NCBI RefSeq assembly: GCF_037975245.1
Contig: NC_092572.1
Location: 17,242,269-17,306,268 of the forward strand
Source: Apostichopus japonicus
Lineage: Eukaryota; Echinodermata; Holothuroidea; Aspidochirotida; Stichopodidae
DNA: 64,000 nt
Direction of reading: 5' to 3'
Shown here: positions 1-14,019 of the stretch, piece by piece
How the letters are laid out: each line of letters opens with the position of its first letter
How positions within the stretch are numbered: the first letter of the stretch is position 1
Made by a program: the position numbers and the translations under genes
The notes under the pieces: model-generated
Database searches by the model: none
What the model was told of the DNA's origin: nothing
Seen by the model: only the letters and a program-made list of their open reading frames with translations

Positions 1-143
1 TCGAACCAGGGATGCAAAAGAGAGTCTCGATCATCAGCTCGTACAGTGCGCCGAGCCATCGCGCCACTGTATGGACTGAGATATTAGGTGGATTAACTAA
101 TACTTACAGCTCCCCGTGCAGGCACTTGCTGTAAAAGATCGGC

Positions 144-231
144 AAAAGACGTCATCACCCGGGGTTCGAACCAGGGATGCAAAAGAGAGTCTCGATCATC
201 AGCTCGTACAGTGCGCCGAGCCATCGCGCCA
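144..231 (-). promoter_or_regulatory. Representative Pol III-type internal promoter in one satellite unit
   Basis: Shown for one unit; the same arrangement recurs in nearly all. Reading the minus strand, an A-box-like element (TGGCGCGATGGCTCGG, 231-216) contains a perfect GCGC/GCGC D-stem. It is followed about 45 nt later by a B box matching GGTTCGANNCC exactly (172-162). A T4 run lies 14 nt downstream (147-144) and another follows at 136-133 in long units. The A-to-B spacing is somewhat longer than in a typical tRNA, as in many tRNA-derived SINEs. Another T4 lies between the boxes and could cause early termination. Activity is inferred, not shown. Confidence 0.55.
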
Positions 232-3200
232 CTGTATGGACTGAGATATTAGGTGGATTAACTAATACTTACAGCTTCCCGTGCAGGCACTTGCTGTAAA
301 AGATCGGCAAAAGACGTCATCACCCGGGGTTCGAACCAGGGATGCAAAAGAGAGTCTCGATCATCAGCTCGTACAGTGCGCCGAGCCATCGCGCCACTGT
401 ATGGACTGAGATATTAGGTGGATTAACTAATACTTACAGCTCCCCGTGCAGGCACTTGCTGTAAAAGACGTCATCACCCGGGGTTCGAACCAGGGATGCA
501 AAAGAGAGTCTCGATCATCAGCTCGTACAGTGCGCCGAGCCATCGCGCCACTGTATGGACTGAGATATTAGGTGGATTAACTAATACTTACAGCTCCCCG
601 TGCAGGCACTTGCTGTAAAAGATCGGCAAAAGACGTCATCACACGGGGTTCGAACCAGGGATGCAAAAGAGAGTCTCGATCATCAGCTCGTACAGTGCGC
701 CGAGCCATCGCGCCACTGTATGGACTGAGATATTAGGTGGATTAACTAATACTTACAGCTCCCCGTGCAGGCACTTGCTGTAAAAGACGTCATCACCCGG
801 GGTTCGAACCAGGGATGCAAAAGAGAGTCTCGATCATCAGCTCGTACAGTGCGCCGAGCCATCGCGCCACTGTATGGACTGAGATATTAAGTGGATTAAC
901 TAATACTTACAGCTCCCCGTGCTGGCACTTGCTGTAAAAGATCGGCAAAAGACGTCATCACCCGGGGTTCGAACCAGGGATGCAAAAGAGAGTCTCGATC
1001 ATCAGCTCGTACAGTGCGCCGAGCCATCGCGCCACTGTATGGACTGAGATATTAGGTGGATTAACTAATACTTACAGCTCCCCGTGCAGGCACTTGCTGT
1101 AAAAGACGTCATCACCCGGGGTTCGAACCAGGGATGCAAAAGAGAGTCTCGATCATCAGCTCGTACAGTGCGCCGAGCCATCGCGCCACTGTATGGACTG
1201 AGATATTAGGTGGATTAACTAATACTTACAGCTCCCCGTGCAGGCACTTGCTGCAAAAGATCGGCAAAAGACGTCATCACCCGGGGTTCGAACCAGGGAT
1301 GCAAAAGAGAGTCTTGATCATCAGCTCGTACAGTGCGCCGAGCCATCGCGCCACTGTATGGACTGAGATATTAGGTGGATTAACTAATACTTACAGCTCC
1401 CCGTGCAGGCACTTGCTGTAAAAGATCGGCAAAAGACGTCATCACCCGGGGTTCGAACCAGGGATGCAAAAGAGAGTCTCGATCATCAGCTCGTACAGTG
1501 CGCCGAGCCATCGCGCCACTGTATGGACTGAGATATTAGGTGGATTAACTAATACTTACAGCTCCCCGTGCAGGCACTTGCTGTAAAAGATCGGCAAAAG
1601 ACGTCATCACCCGGGGTTCGAACCAGGGATGCAAAAGAGAGTCTCGATCATCAGCTCGTACAGTGCGCCGAGCCATCGCGCCACTGTATGGACTGAGATA
1701 TTAGGTGGATTAACTAATACTTACAGCTCCCCGTGCAGGCACTTGCTGTAAAAGACGTCATCACCCGGGGTTCGAACCAGGGATGCAAAAGAGAGTCTCG
1801 ATCATCAGCTCGTACAGTGCGCCGAGCCATCGCGCCACTGTATGGACTGAGATATTAGGTGGATTAACTAATACTTACAGCTCCCCGTGCAGGCACTTGC
1901 TGTAAAAGACGTCATCACCCGGGGTTCGAACCAGGGATGCAAAAGAGAGTCTCGATCATCAGCTCTTACAGTGCGCCGAGCCATCGCGCCACTGTATGGA
2001 CTGAGATATTAGGTGGATTAACTAATACTTACAGCTCCCCGTGCAGGCACTTGCTGTAAAAGATCGGCAAAAGACGTCATCACCCGGGGTTCGAACCAGG
2101 GATGCAAAAGAGAGTCTCGATCATCAGCTCGTACAGTGCGCCGAGCCATCGCGCCACTGTATGGACTGAGATATTAGGTGGATTAACTAATACTTACAGC
2201 TCCCCGTGCAGGCACTTGCTGTAAAAGACGTCATCACCCGGGGTTCGAACCAGGGATGCAAACGAGAGTCTCGATCATCAGCTCGTACAGTGCACCGAGC
2301 CATCGCGCCACTGTATGGACTGAGATATTAGGTGGATTAACTAATACTTACAGCTCCCCGTGCAGGCACTTGCTGTAAAAGACGTCATCACCCGGGGTTC
2401 GAACCAGGGATGCAAAAGAGAGTCTCGATCATCAGCTCGTACAGTGCGCCGAGCCATCGCGCCACTGTATGGACTGAGATATTAGGTGGATTAACTAATA
2501 CTTACAGCTCCCCGTGCAGGCACTTGCTGTAAAAGATCGGCAAAAGACGTCATCACCCGGGGTTCGAACCAGGGATGCAAACGAGAGTCTCGATCATCAG
2601 CTCGTACAGTGCGCCGAGCCATCGCGCCACTGTATGGACTGAGATATTAGGTGGATTAACTAATACTTACAGCTCCCCGTGCAGGCACTTGCTGTAAAAG
2701 ATCGGCAAAAGACGTCATCACCCGGGGTTCGAACCAGGGATGCAAAAGAGAGTCTCGATCATCAGCTCGTACAGTGCGCCGAGCCATCGCGCCACTGTAT
2801 GGACTGAGATATTAGGTGGATTAACTAATACTTACAGCTCCCCGTGTAGGCACTTGCTGTAAAAGATCGGCAAAAGACGTCATCACCCGGGGTTCGAACC
2901 AGGGATGCAAAAGAGAGTCTCGATCATCAGCTCGTACAGTGCGCCGAGCCATCGCGCCACTGTATGGACTGAGATATTAGGTGGATTAACTAATACTTAC
3001 AGCTCCCCGTGCAGGCACTTGCTGTAAAAGACGTCATCACCCGGGGTTCGAACCAGGGATGCAAAAGAGAGTCTCGATCATCAGCTCGTACAGTGCGCCG
3101 AGCCATCGCGCCACTGTATGGACTGAGATATTAGGTGGATTAACTAATACTTACAGCTCCCCGTGCAGGCACTTGCTGTAAAAGACGTCATCACCCGGGG

Positions 3201-6200
3201 TTCGAACCAGGGATGCAAAAGAGAGTCTCGATCATCAGCTCGTACAGTGCGCCGAGCCATCGCGCCACTGTATGGACTGAGATATTAGGTGGATTAACTA
3301 ATACTTACAGCTCCCCGTGCAGGCACTTGCTGTAAAAGATCGGCAAAAGACGTCATCACCCGGGGTTCGAACCAGGGATGCAAAAGAGAGTCTCGATCAT
3401 CAGCTCGTACAGTGCGCCGAGCCATCGCGCCACTGTATGGACTGAGATATTAGGTGGATTAACTAATACTTACAGCTCCCCGTGTAGGCACTTGCTGTAA
3501 AAGATCGGCAAAAGACGTCATCACCCGGGGTTCGAACCAGGGATGCAAAAGAGAGTCTCGATCATCAGCTCGTACAGTGCGCCGAGCCATCGCGCCACTG
3601 TATGGACTGAGATATTAGGTGGATTAACTAATACTTACAGCTCCCCGTGTAGGCACTTGCTGTAAAAGATCGGCAAAAGACGTCATCACCCGGGGTTCGA
3701 ACCAGGGATGCAAAAGAGAGTCTCGATCATCAGCTCGTACAGTGCGCCGAGCCATCGCGCCACTGTATGGACTGAGATATTAGGTGGATTAACTAATACT
3801 TACAGCTCCCCGTGCAGGCACTTGCTGTAAAAGACGTCATCACCCGGGGTTCGAACCAGGGATGCAAAAGAGAGTCTCGATCATCAGCTCGTACAGTGCG
3901 CCGAGCCATCGCGCCACTGTATGGACTGAGATATTAGGTGGATTAACTAATACTTACAGCTCCCCGTGCAGGCACTTGCTGTAAAAGATCGGCAAAAGAC
4001 GTCATCACCCGGGGTTCGAACCAGGGATGCAAAAGAGAGTCTCGATCATCAGCTCGTACAGTGCGCCGAGCCATCGCGCCACTGTATGGACTGAGATATT
4101 AGGTGGATTAACTAATACTTACAGCTCCCCGTGCAGGCACTTGCTGTAAAAGACGTCATCACCCGGGGTTCGAACCAGGGATGAAAAAGAGAGTCTCGAT
4201 CATCAGCTCGTACAGTGCGCCGAGCCATCGCGCCACTGTATGGACTGAGATATTAGGTGGATTAACTAATACTTACAGCTCCCCGTGCAGGCACTTGCTG
4301 TAAAAGACGTCATCACCCGGGGTTCGAACCAGGGATGCAAAAGAGAGTCTCGATCATCAGCTCGTACAGTGCGCCGAGCCATCGCGCCACTGTATGGACT
4401 GAGATATTAGGTGGATTAACTAATACTTACAGCTCCCCGTGCAGGCACTTGCTGTAAAAGACGTCATCACCCGGGGTTCGAACCAGGGATGCAAAAGAGA
4501 GTCTCGATCATCAGCTCGTACAGTGCGCCGAGCCATCGCGCCACTGTGTGGACTGAGATATTAGGTGGATTAACTAATACTTACAGCTCCCCGTGCAGGC
4601 ACTTGCTATAAAAGATCGGCAAAAGACGTCATCACCCGGGGTTCGAACCAGGGATGCAAAAGAGAGTCTCGATCATCAGCTCGTACAGTGCGCCGAGCCA
4701 TCGCGCCACTGTATGGACTGAGATATTAGGTGGATTAACTAATACTTACAGCTCCCCGTGCAGGCACTTGCTGTAAAAGACGTCATCACCCGGGGTTCGA
4801 ACCAGGGATGCAAAAGAGAGTCTCGATCATCAGCTCGTACAGTGCGCCGAGCCATCGCGCCACTGTATGGACTGAGATATTAGGTGGATTAACTAATACT
4901 TACAGCTCCCCATGCAGGCACTTGCTGTAAAAGATCGGCAAAAGACGTCATCACCCGGGGTTCGAACCAGGGATGCAAAAGAGAGTCTCGATCATCAGCT
5001 CGTACAGTGCGCCGAGCCATCGCGCCACTGTATGGACTGAGAAATTAGGTGGATTAACTAATACTTACAGCTCCCCGTGCAGGCACTTGCTGTAAAAGAC
5101 GTCATCACCCGGGATTCGAACCAGGGATGCAAAAGAGAGTCTCGATCATCAGCTCGTACAGTGCGCCGAGCCATAGCGCCACTGTATGGACTGAGATATT
5201 AGGTGGATTAACTAATACTTACAGCTCCCCGTGCAGGCACTTGCTGTAAAAGACGTCATCACCCGGGGTTCGAACCAGGGATGCAAAAGAGAGTCTCGAT
5301 CATCAGCTCGTACAGTGCGCCGAGCCATCGCGCCACTGTATGGACTGAGATATTAGGTGGATTAACTAATACTTACAGCTCCCCGTGCAGGCACTTGCTG
5401 TAAAAGATCGGCAAAAGACGTCATCACCCGGGGTTCGAACCAGGGATGCAAAAGAGAGTCTCGATCATCAGCTCGTACAGTGCGCCGAGCCATCGCGCCA
5501 CTGTATGGACTGAGATATTAGGTGGATTAACTAATACTTACAGCTCCCCGTGCAGGCACTTGCTGTAAAAGATCGGCAAAAGACGTCATCACCCGGGGTT
5601 CGAACCAGGGATGCAAAAGAGAGTCTCGATCATCAGCTCGTACAGTGCGCCGAGCCATCGCGCCACTGTATGGACTGAGATATTAGGTGGATTAACTAAT
5701 ACTTACAGCTCCCCGTGCAGGCACTTGCTGTAAAAGACGTCATCACCCGGGGTTCGAACCAGGGATGCAAAAGAGAGTCTCGATCATCAGCTCGTACAGT
5801 GCGCCGAGCCATCGCGCCACTGTATGGACTGAGATATTAGGTGGATTAACTAATACTTACAGCTCCCCGTGCAGGCACTTGCTGTAAAAGATCGGCAAAA
5901 GACGTCATCACCCGGGGTTCGAACCAGGGATGCAAAAGAGAGTCTCGATCATCAGCTCGTACAGTGCGCCGAGCCATCGCGCCACTGTATGGACTGAGAT
6001 ATTAGGTGGATTAACTAATACTTACAGCTCCCCGTGTAGGCACTTGCTGTAAAAGATCGGCAAAAGACGTCATCACCCGGGGTTCGAACCAGGGATGCAA
6101 AAGAGAGTCTCGATCATCAGCTCGTACAGTGCGCCGAGCCATCGCGCCACTGTATGGACTGAGATATTAGGTGGATTAACTAATACTTACAGCTCCCCGT

Positions 6201-6858
6201 GCAGGCACTTGCTGTAAAAGACGTCATCACCCGGGGTTCGAACCAGGGATGCAAAAGAGAGTCTCGATCATCAGCTCGTACAGTGCGCCGAGCCATCGCG
6301 CCACTGTATGGACTGAGATATTAGGTGGATTAACTAATACTTACAGCTCCCCGTGCAGGCACTTGCTGTAAAAGACGTCATCACCCGGGGTTCGAACCAG
6401 GGATGCAAAAGAGAGTCTCGATCATCAGCTCGTACAGTGCGCCGAGCCATCGCGCCACTGTATGGACTGAGATATTAGGTGGATTAACTAATACTTACAG
6501 CTCCCCGTGCAGGCACTTGCTGTAAAAGATCGGCAAAAGACGTCATCACCCGGGGTTCGAACCAGGGATGCAAAAGAGAGTCTCGATCATCAGCTCGTAC
6601 AGTGCGCCGAGCCATCGCGCCACTGTATGGACTGAGATATTAGGTGGATTAACTAATACTTACAGCTCCCCGTGCAGGCACTTGCTGTAAAAGACGTCAT
6701 CACCCGGGGTTCGAACCAGGGATGCAAAAGAGAGTCTCGATCATCAGCTCGTACAGTGCGCCGAGCCATCGCGCCACTGTATGGACTGAGATATTAGGTG
6801 GATTAACTAATACTTACAGCTCCCCGTGCAGGCACTTGCTGTAAAAGATCGGCAAAAG

Positions 6859-7012
6859 ACGAACCAGGGATGCAAAAGAGAGTCTCGATCATCAGCTCGT
6901 ACAGTGCGCCGAGCCATCGCGCCACTGTATGGACTGAGATATTAGGTGGATTAACTAATACTTACAGCTCCCCGTGCAGGCACTTGCTGTAAAAGACGTC
7001 ATCACCCGGGGT
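6859..7012 (-). repeat. Satellite junction lacking the B box (17-bp deletion)
   Basis: At about 6859 the sequence runs AAAAGACGAACCAGGG. The 17 bases that normally separate these words, including most of the GGTTCGAACC B box, are missing. This is the only length change among 90 units apart from the 11-bp long/short polymorphism. Confidence 0.85.
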
Positions 7013-10000
7013 TCGAACCAGGGATGCAAAAGAGAGTCTCGATCATCAGCTCGTACAGTGCGCCGAGCCATCGCGCCACTGTATGGACTGAGATATTAGG
7101 TGGATTAACTAATACTTACAGCTCCCCGTGCAGGCACTTGCTGTAAAAGATCGGCAAAAGACGTCATCACCCGGGGTTCGAACCAGGGATGCAAAAGAGA
7201 GTCTCGATCATCAGCTCGTACAGTGCGCCGAGCCATCGCGCCACTGTATGGACTGAGATATTAGGTGGATTAACTAATACTTACAGCTCCCCGTGCAGGC
7301 ACTTGCTGTAAAAGATCGGCAAAAGACGTCATCACCCGGGGTTCGAACCAGGGATGCAAAAGAGAGTCTCGATCATCAGCTCGTACAGTGCGCCGAGCCA
7401 TCGCGCCACTGTATGGACTGAGATATTAGGTGGATTAACTAATACTTACAGCTCCCCGTGCAGGCACTTGCTGTAAAAGACGTCATCACCCGGGGTTCGA
7501 ACCAGGGATGCAAAAGAGAGTCTCGATCATCAGCTCGTACAGTGCGCCGAGCCATCGCGCCACTGTATGGACTGAGATATTAGGTGGATTAACTAATACT
7601 TACAGCTCCCCGTGCAGGCACTTGCTGTAAAAGACGTCATCACCCGGGGTTCGAACCAGGGATGCAAAAGAGAGTCTCGATCATCAGCTCGTACAGTGCG
7701 CCGAGCCATCGCGCCACTGTATGGACTGAGATATTAGGTGGATTAACTAATACTTACAGCTCCCCGTGCAGGCACTTGCTGTAAAAGACGTCATCACCCG
7801 GGGTTCGAACCAGGGATGCAAAAGAGAGTCTCGATCATCAGCTCTTACAGTGCGCCGAGCCATCGCGCCACTGTATGGACTGAGATATTAGGTGGATTAA
7901 CTAATACTTACAGCTCCCCGTGCAGGCACTTGCTGTAAAAGACGTCATCACCCGGGGTTCGAACCAGGGATGCAAAAGAGAGTCTCGATCATCAGCTCGT
8001 ACAGTGCGCCGAGCCATCGCGCCACTGTATGGACTGAGATATTAGGTGGATTAACTAATACTTACAGCTCCCCATGCAGGCACTTGCTGTAAAAGATCGG
8101 CAAAAGACGTCATCACCCGGGGTTCGAACCAGGGATGCAAAAGAGAGTCTCGATCATCAGCTCGTACAGTGCGCCGAGCCATCGCGCCACTGTATGGACT
8201 GAGATATTAGGTGGATTAACTAATACTTACAGCTCCCCGTGCAGGAACTTGCTGTAAAAGATCGGCAAAAGACGTCATCACCCGGGGTTCGAACCAGGGA
8301 TGCAAAAGAGAGTCTCGATCATCAGCTCGTACAGTGCGCCGAGCCATCGCGCCACTGTATGGACTGAGATATTAGGTGGATTAACTAATACTTACAGCTC
8401 CCCGTGCAGGCACTTGCTGTAAAAGATCGGCAAAAGACGTCATCACCCGGGGTTCGAACCAGGGATGCAAAAGAGAGTCTCGATCATCAGCTCGTACAGT
8501 GCGCCGAGCCATCGCGCCACTGTATGGACTGAGATATTAGGTGGATTAACTAATACTTACAGCTCCCCGTGCAGGCACTTGCTGTAAAAGACGTCATCAC
8601 CCGGGGTTCGAACCAGGGATGCAAAAGAGAGTCTCGATCATCAGCTCGTACAGTGCGCCGAGCCATCGCGCCACTGTATGGACTGAGATATTAGGTGGAT
8701 TAACTAATACTTACAGCTCCCCGTGCAGGCACTTGCTGTAAAAGACGTCATCACCCGGGGTTCGAACCAGGGATGCAAAAGAGAGTCTCGATCATCAGCT
8801 CGTACAGTGCGCCGAGCCATCGCGCCACTGTATGGACTGAGATATTAGGTGGATTAACTAATACTTACAGCTCCCCGTGCAGGCACTTGCTGTAAAAGAT
8901 CGGCAAAAGACGTCATCACCCGGGGTTCGAACCAGGGATGCAAAAGAGAGTCTCGATCATCAGCTAGTACAGTGCGCCGAGCCATCGCGCCACTGTATGG
9001 ACTGAGATATTAGGTGGATTAACTAATACTTACAGCTCCCCGTGCAGGCACTTGCTGTAAAAGACGTCATCACCCGGGGTTCGAACCACGGATGCAAAAG
9101 AGAGTCTCGATCATCAGCTCGTACAGTGCGCCGAGCCATCGCGCCACTGTATGGACTGAGATATTAGGTGGATTAACTAATACTTACAGCTCCCCGTGCA
9201 GGCACTTGCTGTAAAAGACGTCATCACCCGGGGTTCGAACCAGGGATGCAAAAGAGAGTCTCGATCATAAGCTCGTACAGTGCGCCGAGCCATCGCGCCA
9301 CTGTATGGACTGAGATATTAGGTGGATTAACTAATACTTACAGCTCCCCGTGCAGGCACTTGCTGTAAAAGATCGGCAAAAGACGTCATCACCCGGGGTT
9401 CGAACCACGGATGCAAAAGAGAGTCTCGATCATCAGCTAGTACAGTGCGCCGAGCCATCGCGCCACTGTATGGACTGAGATATTAGGTGGATTAACTAAT
9501 ACTTACAGCTCCCCGTGCAGGCACTTGCTGTAAAAGACGTCATCACCCGGGGTTCGAACCAGGGATGCAAAAGAGAGTCTCGATCATCAGCTCGTACAGT
9601 GCGCCGAGCCATCGCGCCACTGTATGGACTGAGATATTAGGTGGATTAACTAATACTTACAGCTCCCCGTGCAGGCACTTGCTGTAAAAGATCGGCAAAA
9701 GACGTCATCACCCGGGGTTCGAACCAGGGATGCAAAAGAGAGTCTCGATCATCAGCTCGTACAGTGCGCCGAGCCATCGCGCCACTGTATGGACTGAGAT
9801 ATTAGGTGGATTAACTAATACTTACAGCTCCCCGTGCAGGCACTTGCTGTAAAAGATCGGCAAAAGACGTCATCACCCGGGGTTCGAACCAGGGATGCAA
9901 AAGAGAGTCTCGATCATCAGCTCGTACAGTGCGCCGAGCCATCGCGCCACTGTATGGACTGAGATATTAGGTGGATTAACTAATACTTACAGCTCCCCGT

Positions 10001-13000
10001 GCAGGCACTTGCTGTAAAAGACGTCATCACCCGGGGTTCGAACCAGGGATGCAAAAGAGAGTCTCGATCATCAGCTCTTACAGTGCGCCGAGCCATCGCG
10101 CCACTGTATGGACTGAGATATTAGGTGGATTAACTAATACTTACAGCTCCCCGTGCAGGCACTTGCTGTAAAAGATCGGCAAAAGACGTCGTCACCCGGG
10201 GTTCGAACCAGGGATGCAAAAGAGAGTCTCGATCATCAGCTCGTACAATGCGCCGAGCCATCGCGCCACTGTATGGACTGAGATATTAGGTGGATTAACT
10301 AATACTTACAGCTCCCCGTGCAGGCACTTGCTGTAAAAGATCGGCAAAAGACGTCATCACCCGGGGTTCGAACCAGGGATGCAAACGAGAGTCTCGATCA
10401 TCAGCTCGTACAGTGCACCGAGCCATCGCGCCACTGTATGGACTGAGATATTAGGTGGATTAACTAATACTTACAGCTCCCCGTGCAGGCACTTGCTGTA
10501 AAAGACGTCATCACCCGGGGTTCGAACCAGGGATGCAAAAGAGAGTCTCGATCATCAGCTCGTACAGTGCGCCGAGCCATCGCGCCACTGTATGGACTGA
10601 GATATTAGGTGGATTAACTAATACTTACAGCTCCCCGTGCAGGCACTTGCTGTAAAAGACGTCATCACCCGGGGTTCGAACCAGGGATGCAAAAGAGAGT
10701 CTCGATCATCAGCTCGTACAGTGCGCCGAGCCATCGCGCCACTGTATGGACTGAGATATTAGGTGGATTAACTAATACTTACAGCTCCCCGTGCAGGCAC
10801 TTGCTGTAAAAGATCGGCAAAAGACGTCATCACCCGGGGTTCGAACCAGGGATGCAAAAGAGAGTCTCGATCATCAGCTAGTACAGTGCGCCGAGCCATC
10901 GCGCCACTGTATGGACTGAGATATTAGGTGGATTAACTAATACTTACAGCTCCCCGTGCAGGCACTTGCTGTAAAAGACGTCATCACCCGGGGTTCGAAC
11001 CAGGGATGCAAAAGAGAGTCTCGATCATCAGCTCGTACAGTGCGCCGAGCCATCGCGCCACTGTATGGACTGAGATATTAGGTGGATTAACTAATACTTA
11101 CAGCTCCCCGTGCAGGCACTTGCTGTAAAAGACGTCATCACCCGGGGTTCGAACCAGGGATGCAAAAGAGAGTCTCGATCATCAGCTCGTACAGTGCGCC
11201 GAGCCATCTCGCCACTGTATGGACTGAGATATTAGGTGGATTAACTAATACTTACAGCTCCCCGTGCAGGCACTTGCTGTAAAAGACGTCATCACCCGGG
11301 GTTCGAACCAGGGATGCAAAAGAGAGTCTCGATCATCAGCTCGTACAGTGCGCCGAGCCATCGCGCCACTGTATGGACTGAGATATTAGGTGGATTAACT
11401 AATACTTACAGCTCCCCGTGTAGGCACTTGCCGTAAAAGATCGGCAAAAGACGTCATCACCCGGGGTTCGAACCAGGGATGCAAAAGAGAGTCTCGATCA
11501 TCAGCTCGTACAGTGCGCCGAGCCATCGCGCCACTGTATGGACTGAGATATTAGGCGGATTAACTTATACTTACAGCTCCCCGTGTAGGCACTTGCTGTA
11601 AAAGATCGGCAAAAGACGTCATCACCCGGGGTTCGAACCAGGGATGCAAAAGAGAGTCTCGATCATCAGCTCGTACAGTGCGCCGAGCCATCGCGCCACT
11701 GTATGGACTGAGATATTAGGTGGATTAACTAATACTTACAGCTCCCCGTGCAGGCACTTGCTGTAAAAGATCGGCAAAAGACGTCATCACCCGGGGTTCG
11801 AACCAGGGATGCAAAAGAGAGTCTCGATCATCAGCTCGTACAGTGCGCCGAGCCATCGCGCCACTGTATGGACTGAGATATTAGGTGGATTAACTAATAC
11901 TTACAGCTCCCCGTGCAGGCACTTGCTGTAAAAGACGTCATCACCCGGGGTTCGAACCAGGGATGCAAAAGAGAGTCTCGATCATCAGCTCGTACAGTGC
12001 GCCGAGCCATCGCGCCACTGTATGGACTGAGATATTAGGTGGATTAACTAATACTTACAGCTCCCCGTGCAGGCACTTGCTGTAAAAGATCGGCAAAAGA
12101 CGTCATCACCCGGGGTTCGAACCAGGGATGCAAAAGAGAGTCTCGATCATCAGCTCGTACAGTGCGCCGAGCCATCGCGCCACTGTATGGACTGAGATAT
12201 TAGGTGGATTAACTAATACTTACAGCTCCCCGTGCAGGCACTTGCTGTAAAAGACGTCATCACCCGGGGTTCGAACCAGGGATGCAAAAGAGAGTCTCGA
12301 TCATCAGCTCGTACAGTGCGCCGAGCCATCGCGCCACTGTATGGACTGAGATATTAGGTGGATTAACTAATACTTACAGCTCCCCGTGTAGGCACTTGCT
12401 GTAAAAGATCGGCAAAAGACGTCATCACCCGGGGTTCGAACCAGGGATGCAAAAGAGAGTCTCGATCATCAGCTCGTACAGTGCGCCGAGCCATCGCGCC
12501 ACTGTATGGACTGAGATATTAGGTGGATTAACTAATACTTACAGCTCCCCGTGCAGGCACTTGCTGTAAAAGACGTCATCACCCGGGGTTCGAACCAGGG
12601 ATGCAAAAGAGAGTCTCGATCATCAGCTCGTACAGTGCGCCGAGCCATCGCGCCACTGTATGGACTGAGATATTAGGTGGATTAACTAATACTTACAGCT
12701 CCCCGTGCAGGCACTTGCTGTAAAAGATCGGCAAAAGACGTCATCACCCGGGGTTCGAACCAGGGATGCAAAAGAGAGTCTCGATCATCAGCTAGTACAG
12801 TGCGCCGAGCCATCGCGCCACTGTATGGACTGAGATATTAGGTGGATTAACTAATACTTACAGCTCCCCGTGCAGGCACTTGCTGTAAAAGACGTCATCA
12901 CCCGGGGTTCGAACCAGGGATGCAAAAGAGAGTCTCGATCATCAGCTCGTACAGTGCGCCGAGCCATCGCGCCACTGTATGGACTGAGATATTAGGTGGA

Positions 13001-14019
13001 TTAACTAATACTTACAGCTCCCCGTGCAGGCACTTGCTGTAAAAGACGTCATCACCCGGGGTTCGAACCAGGGATGCAAAAGAGAGTCTCGATCATCAGC
13101 TCGTACAGTGCGCCGAGCCATCGCGCCACTGTATGGACTGAGATATTAGGTGGATTAACTAATACTTACAGCTCCCCGTGCAGGCACTTGCTGTAAAAGA
13201 CGTCATCACCCGGGGTTCGAACCAGGGATGCAAAAGAGAGTCTCGATCATCAGCTCGTACAGTGCGCCGAGCCATCGCGCCACTGTATGGACTGAGATAT
13301 TAGGTGGATTAACTAATACTTACAGCTCCCCGTGCAGGCACTTGCTGTAAAAGACGTCATCACCCGGGGTTCGAACCAGGGATGCAAAAGAGAGTCTCGA
13401 TCATCAGCTCGTACAGTGCGCCGAGCCATCGCGCCACTGTATGGACTGAGATATTAGGTGGATTAACTAATACTTACAGCTCCCCGTGCAGGCACTTGCT
13501 GTAAAAGATCGGCAAAAGACGTCATCACCCGGGGTTCGAACCAGGGATGCAAAAGAGAGTCTCGATCATCAGCTCGTACAGTGCGCCGAGCCATCGCGCC
13601 ACTGTATGGACTGAGATATTAGGTGGATTAACTAATACTTACAGCTTCCCGTGCAGGCACTTGCTGTAAAAGACGTCATCACCCGGGGTTCGAACCAGGG
13701 ATGCAAAAGAGAGTCTCGATCATCAGCTCGTACAGTGCGCCGAGCCATCGCGCCACTGTATGGACTGAGATATTAGGTGGATTAACTAATACTTACAGCT
13801 CCCCGTGCAGGCACTTGCTGTAAAAGATCGGCAAAAGACGTCATCACCCGGGGTTCGAACCAGGGATGCAAAAGAGAGTCTCGATCATCAGCTCGTACAG
13901 TGCGCCGAGCCATCGCGCCACTGTATGGACTGAGATATTAGGTGGATTAACTAATACTTACAGCTCCCCGTGTAGGCACTTGCCGTAAAAGATCGGCAAA
14001 AGACGTCATCACCCGGGGT

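Noticed and set aside
1134-1421. 95-codon ORF inside the satellite
   Set aside because: It is the repeat read in one frame across a long unit plus part of the next. The same peptide recurs twice and substitutions are not codon-biased.
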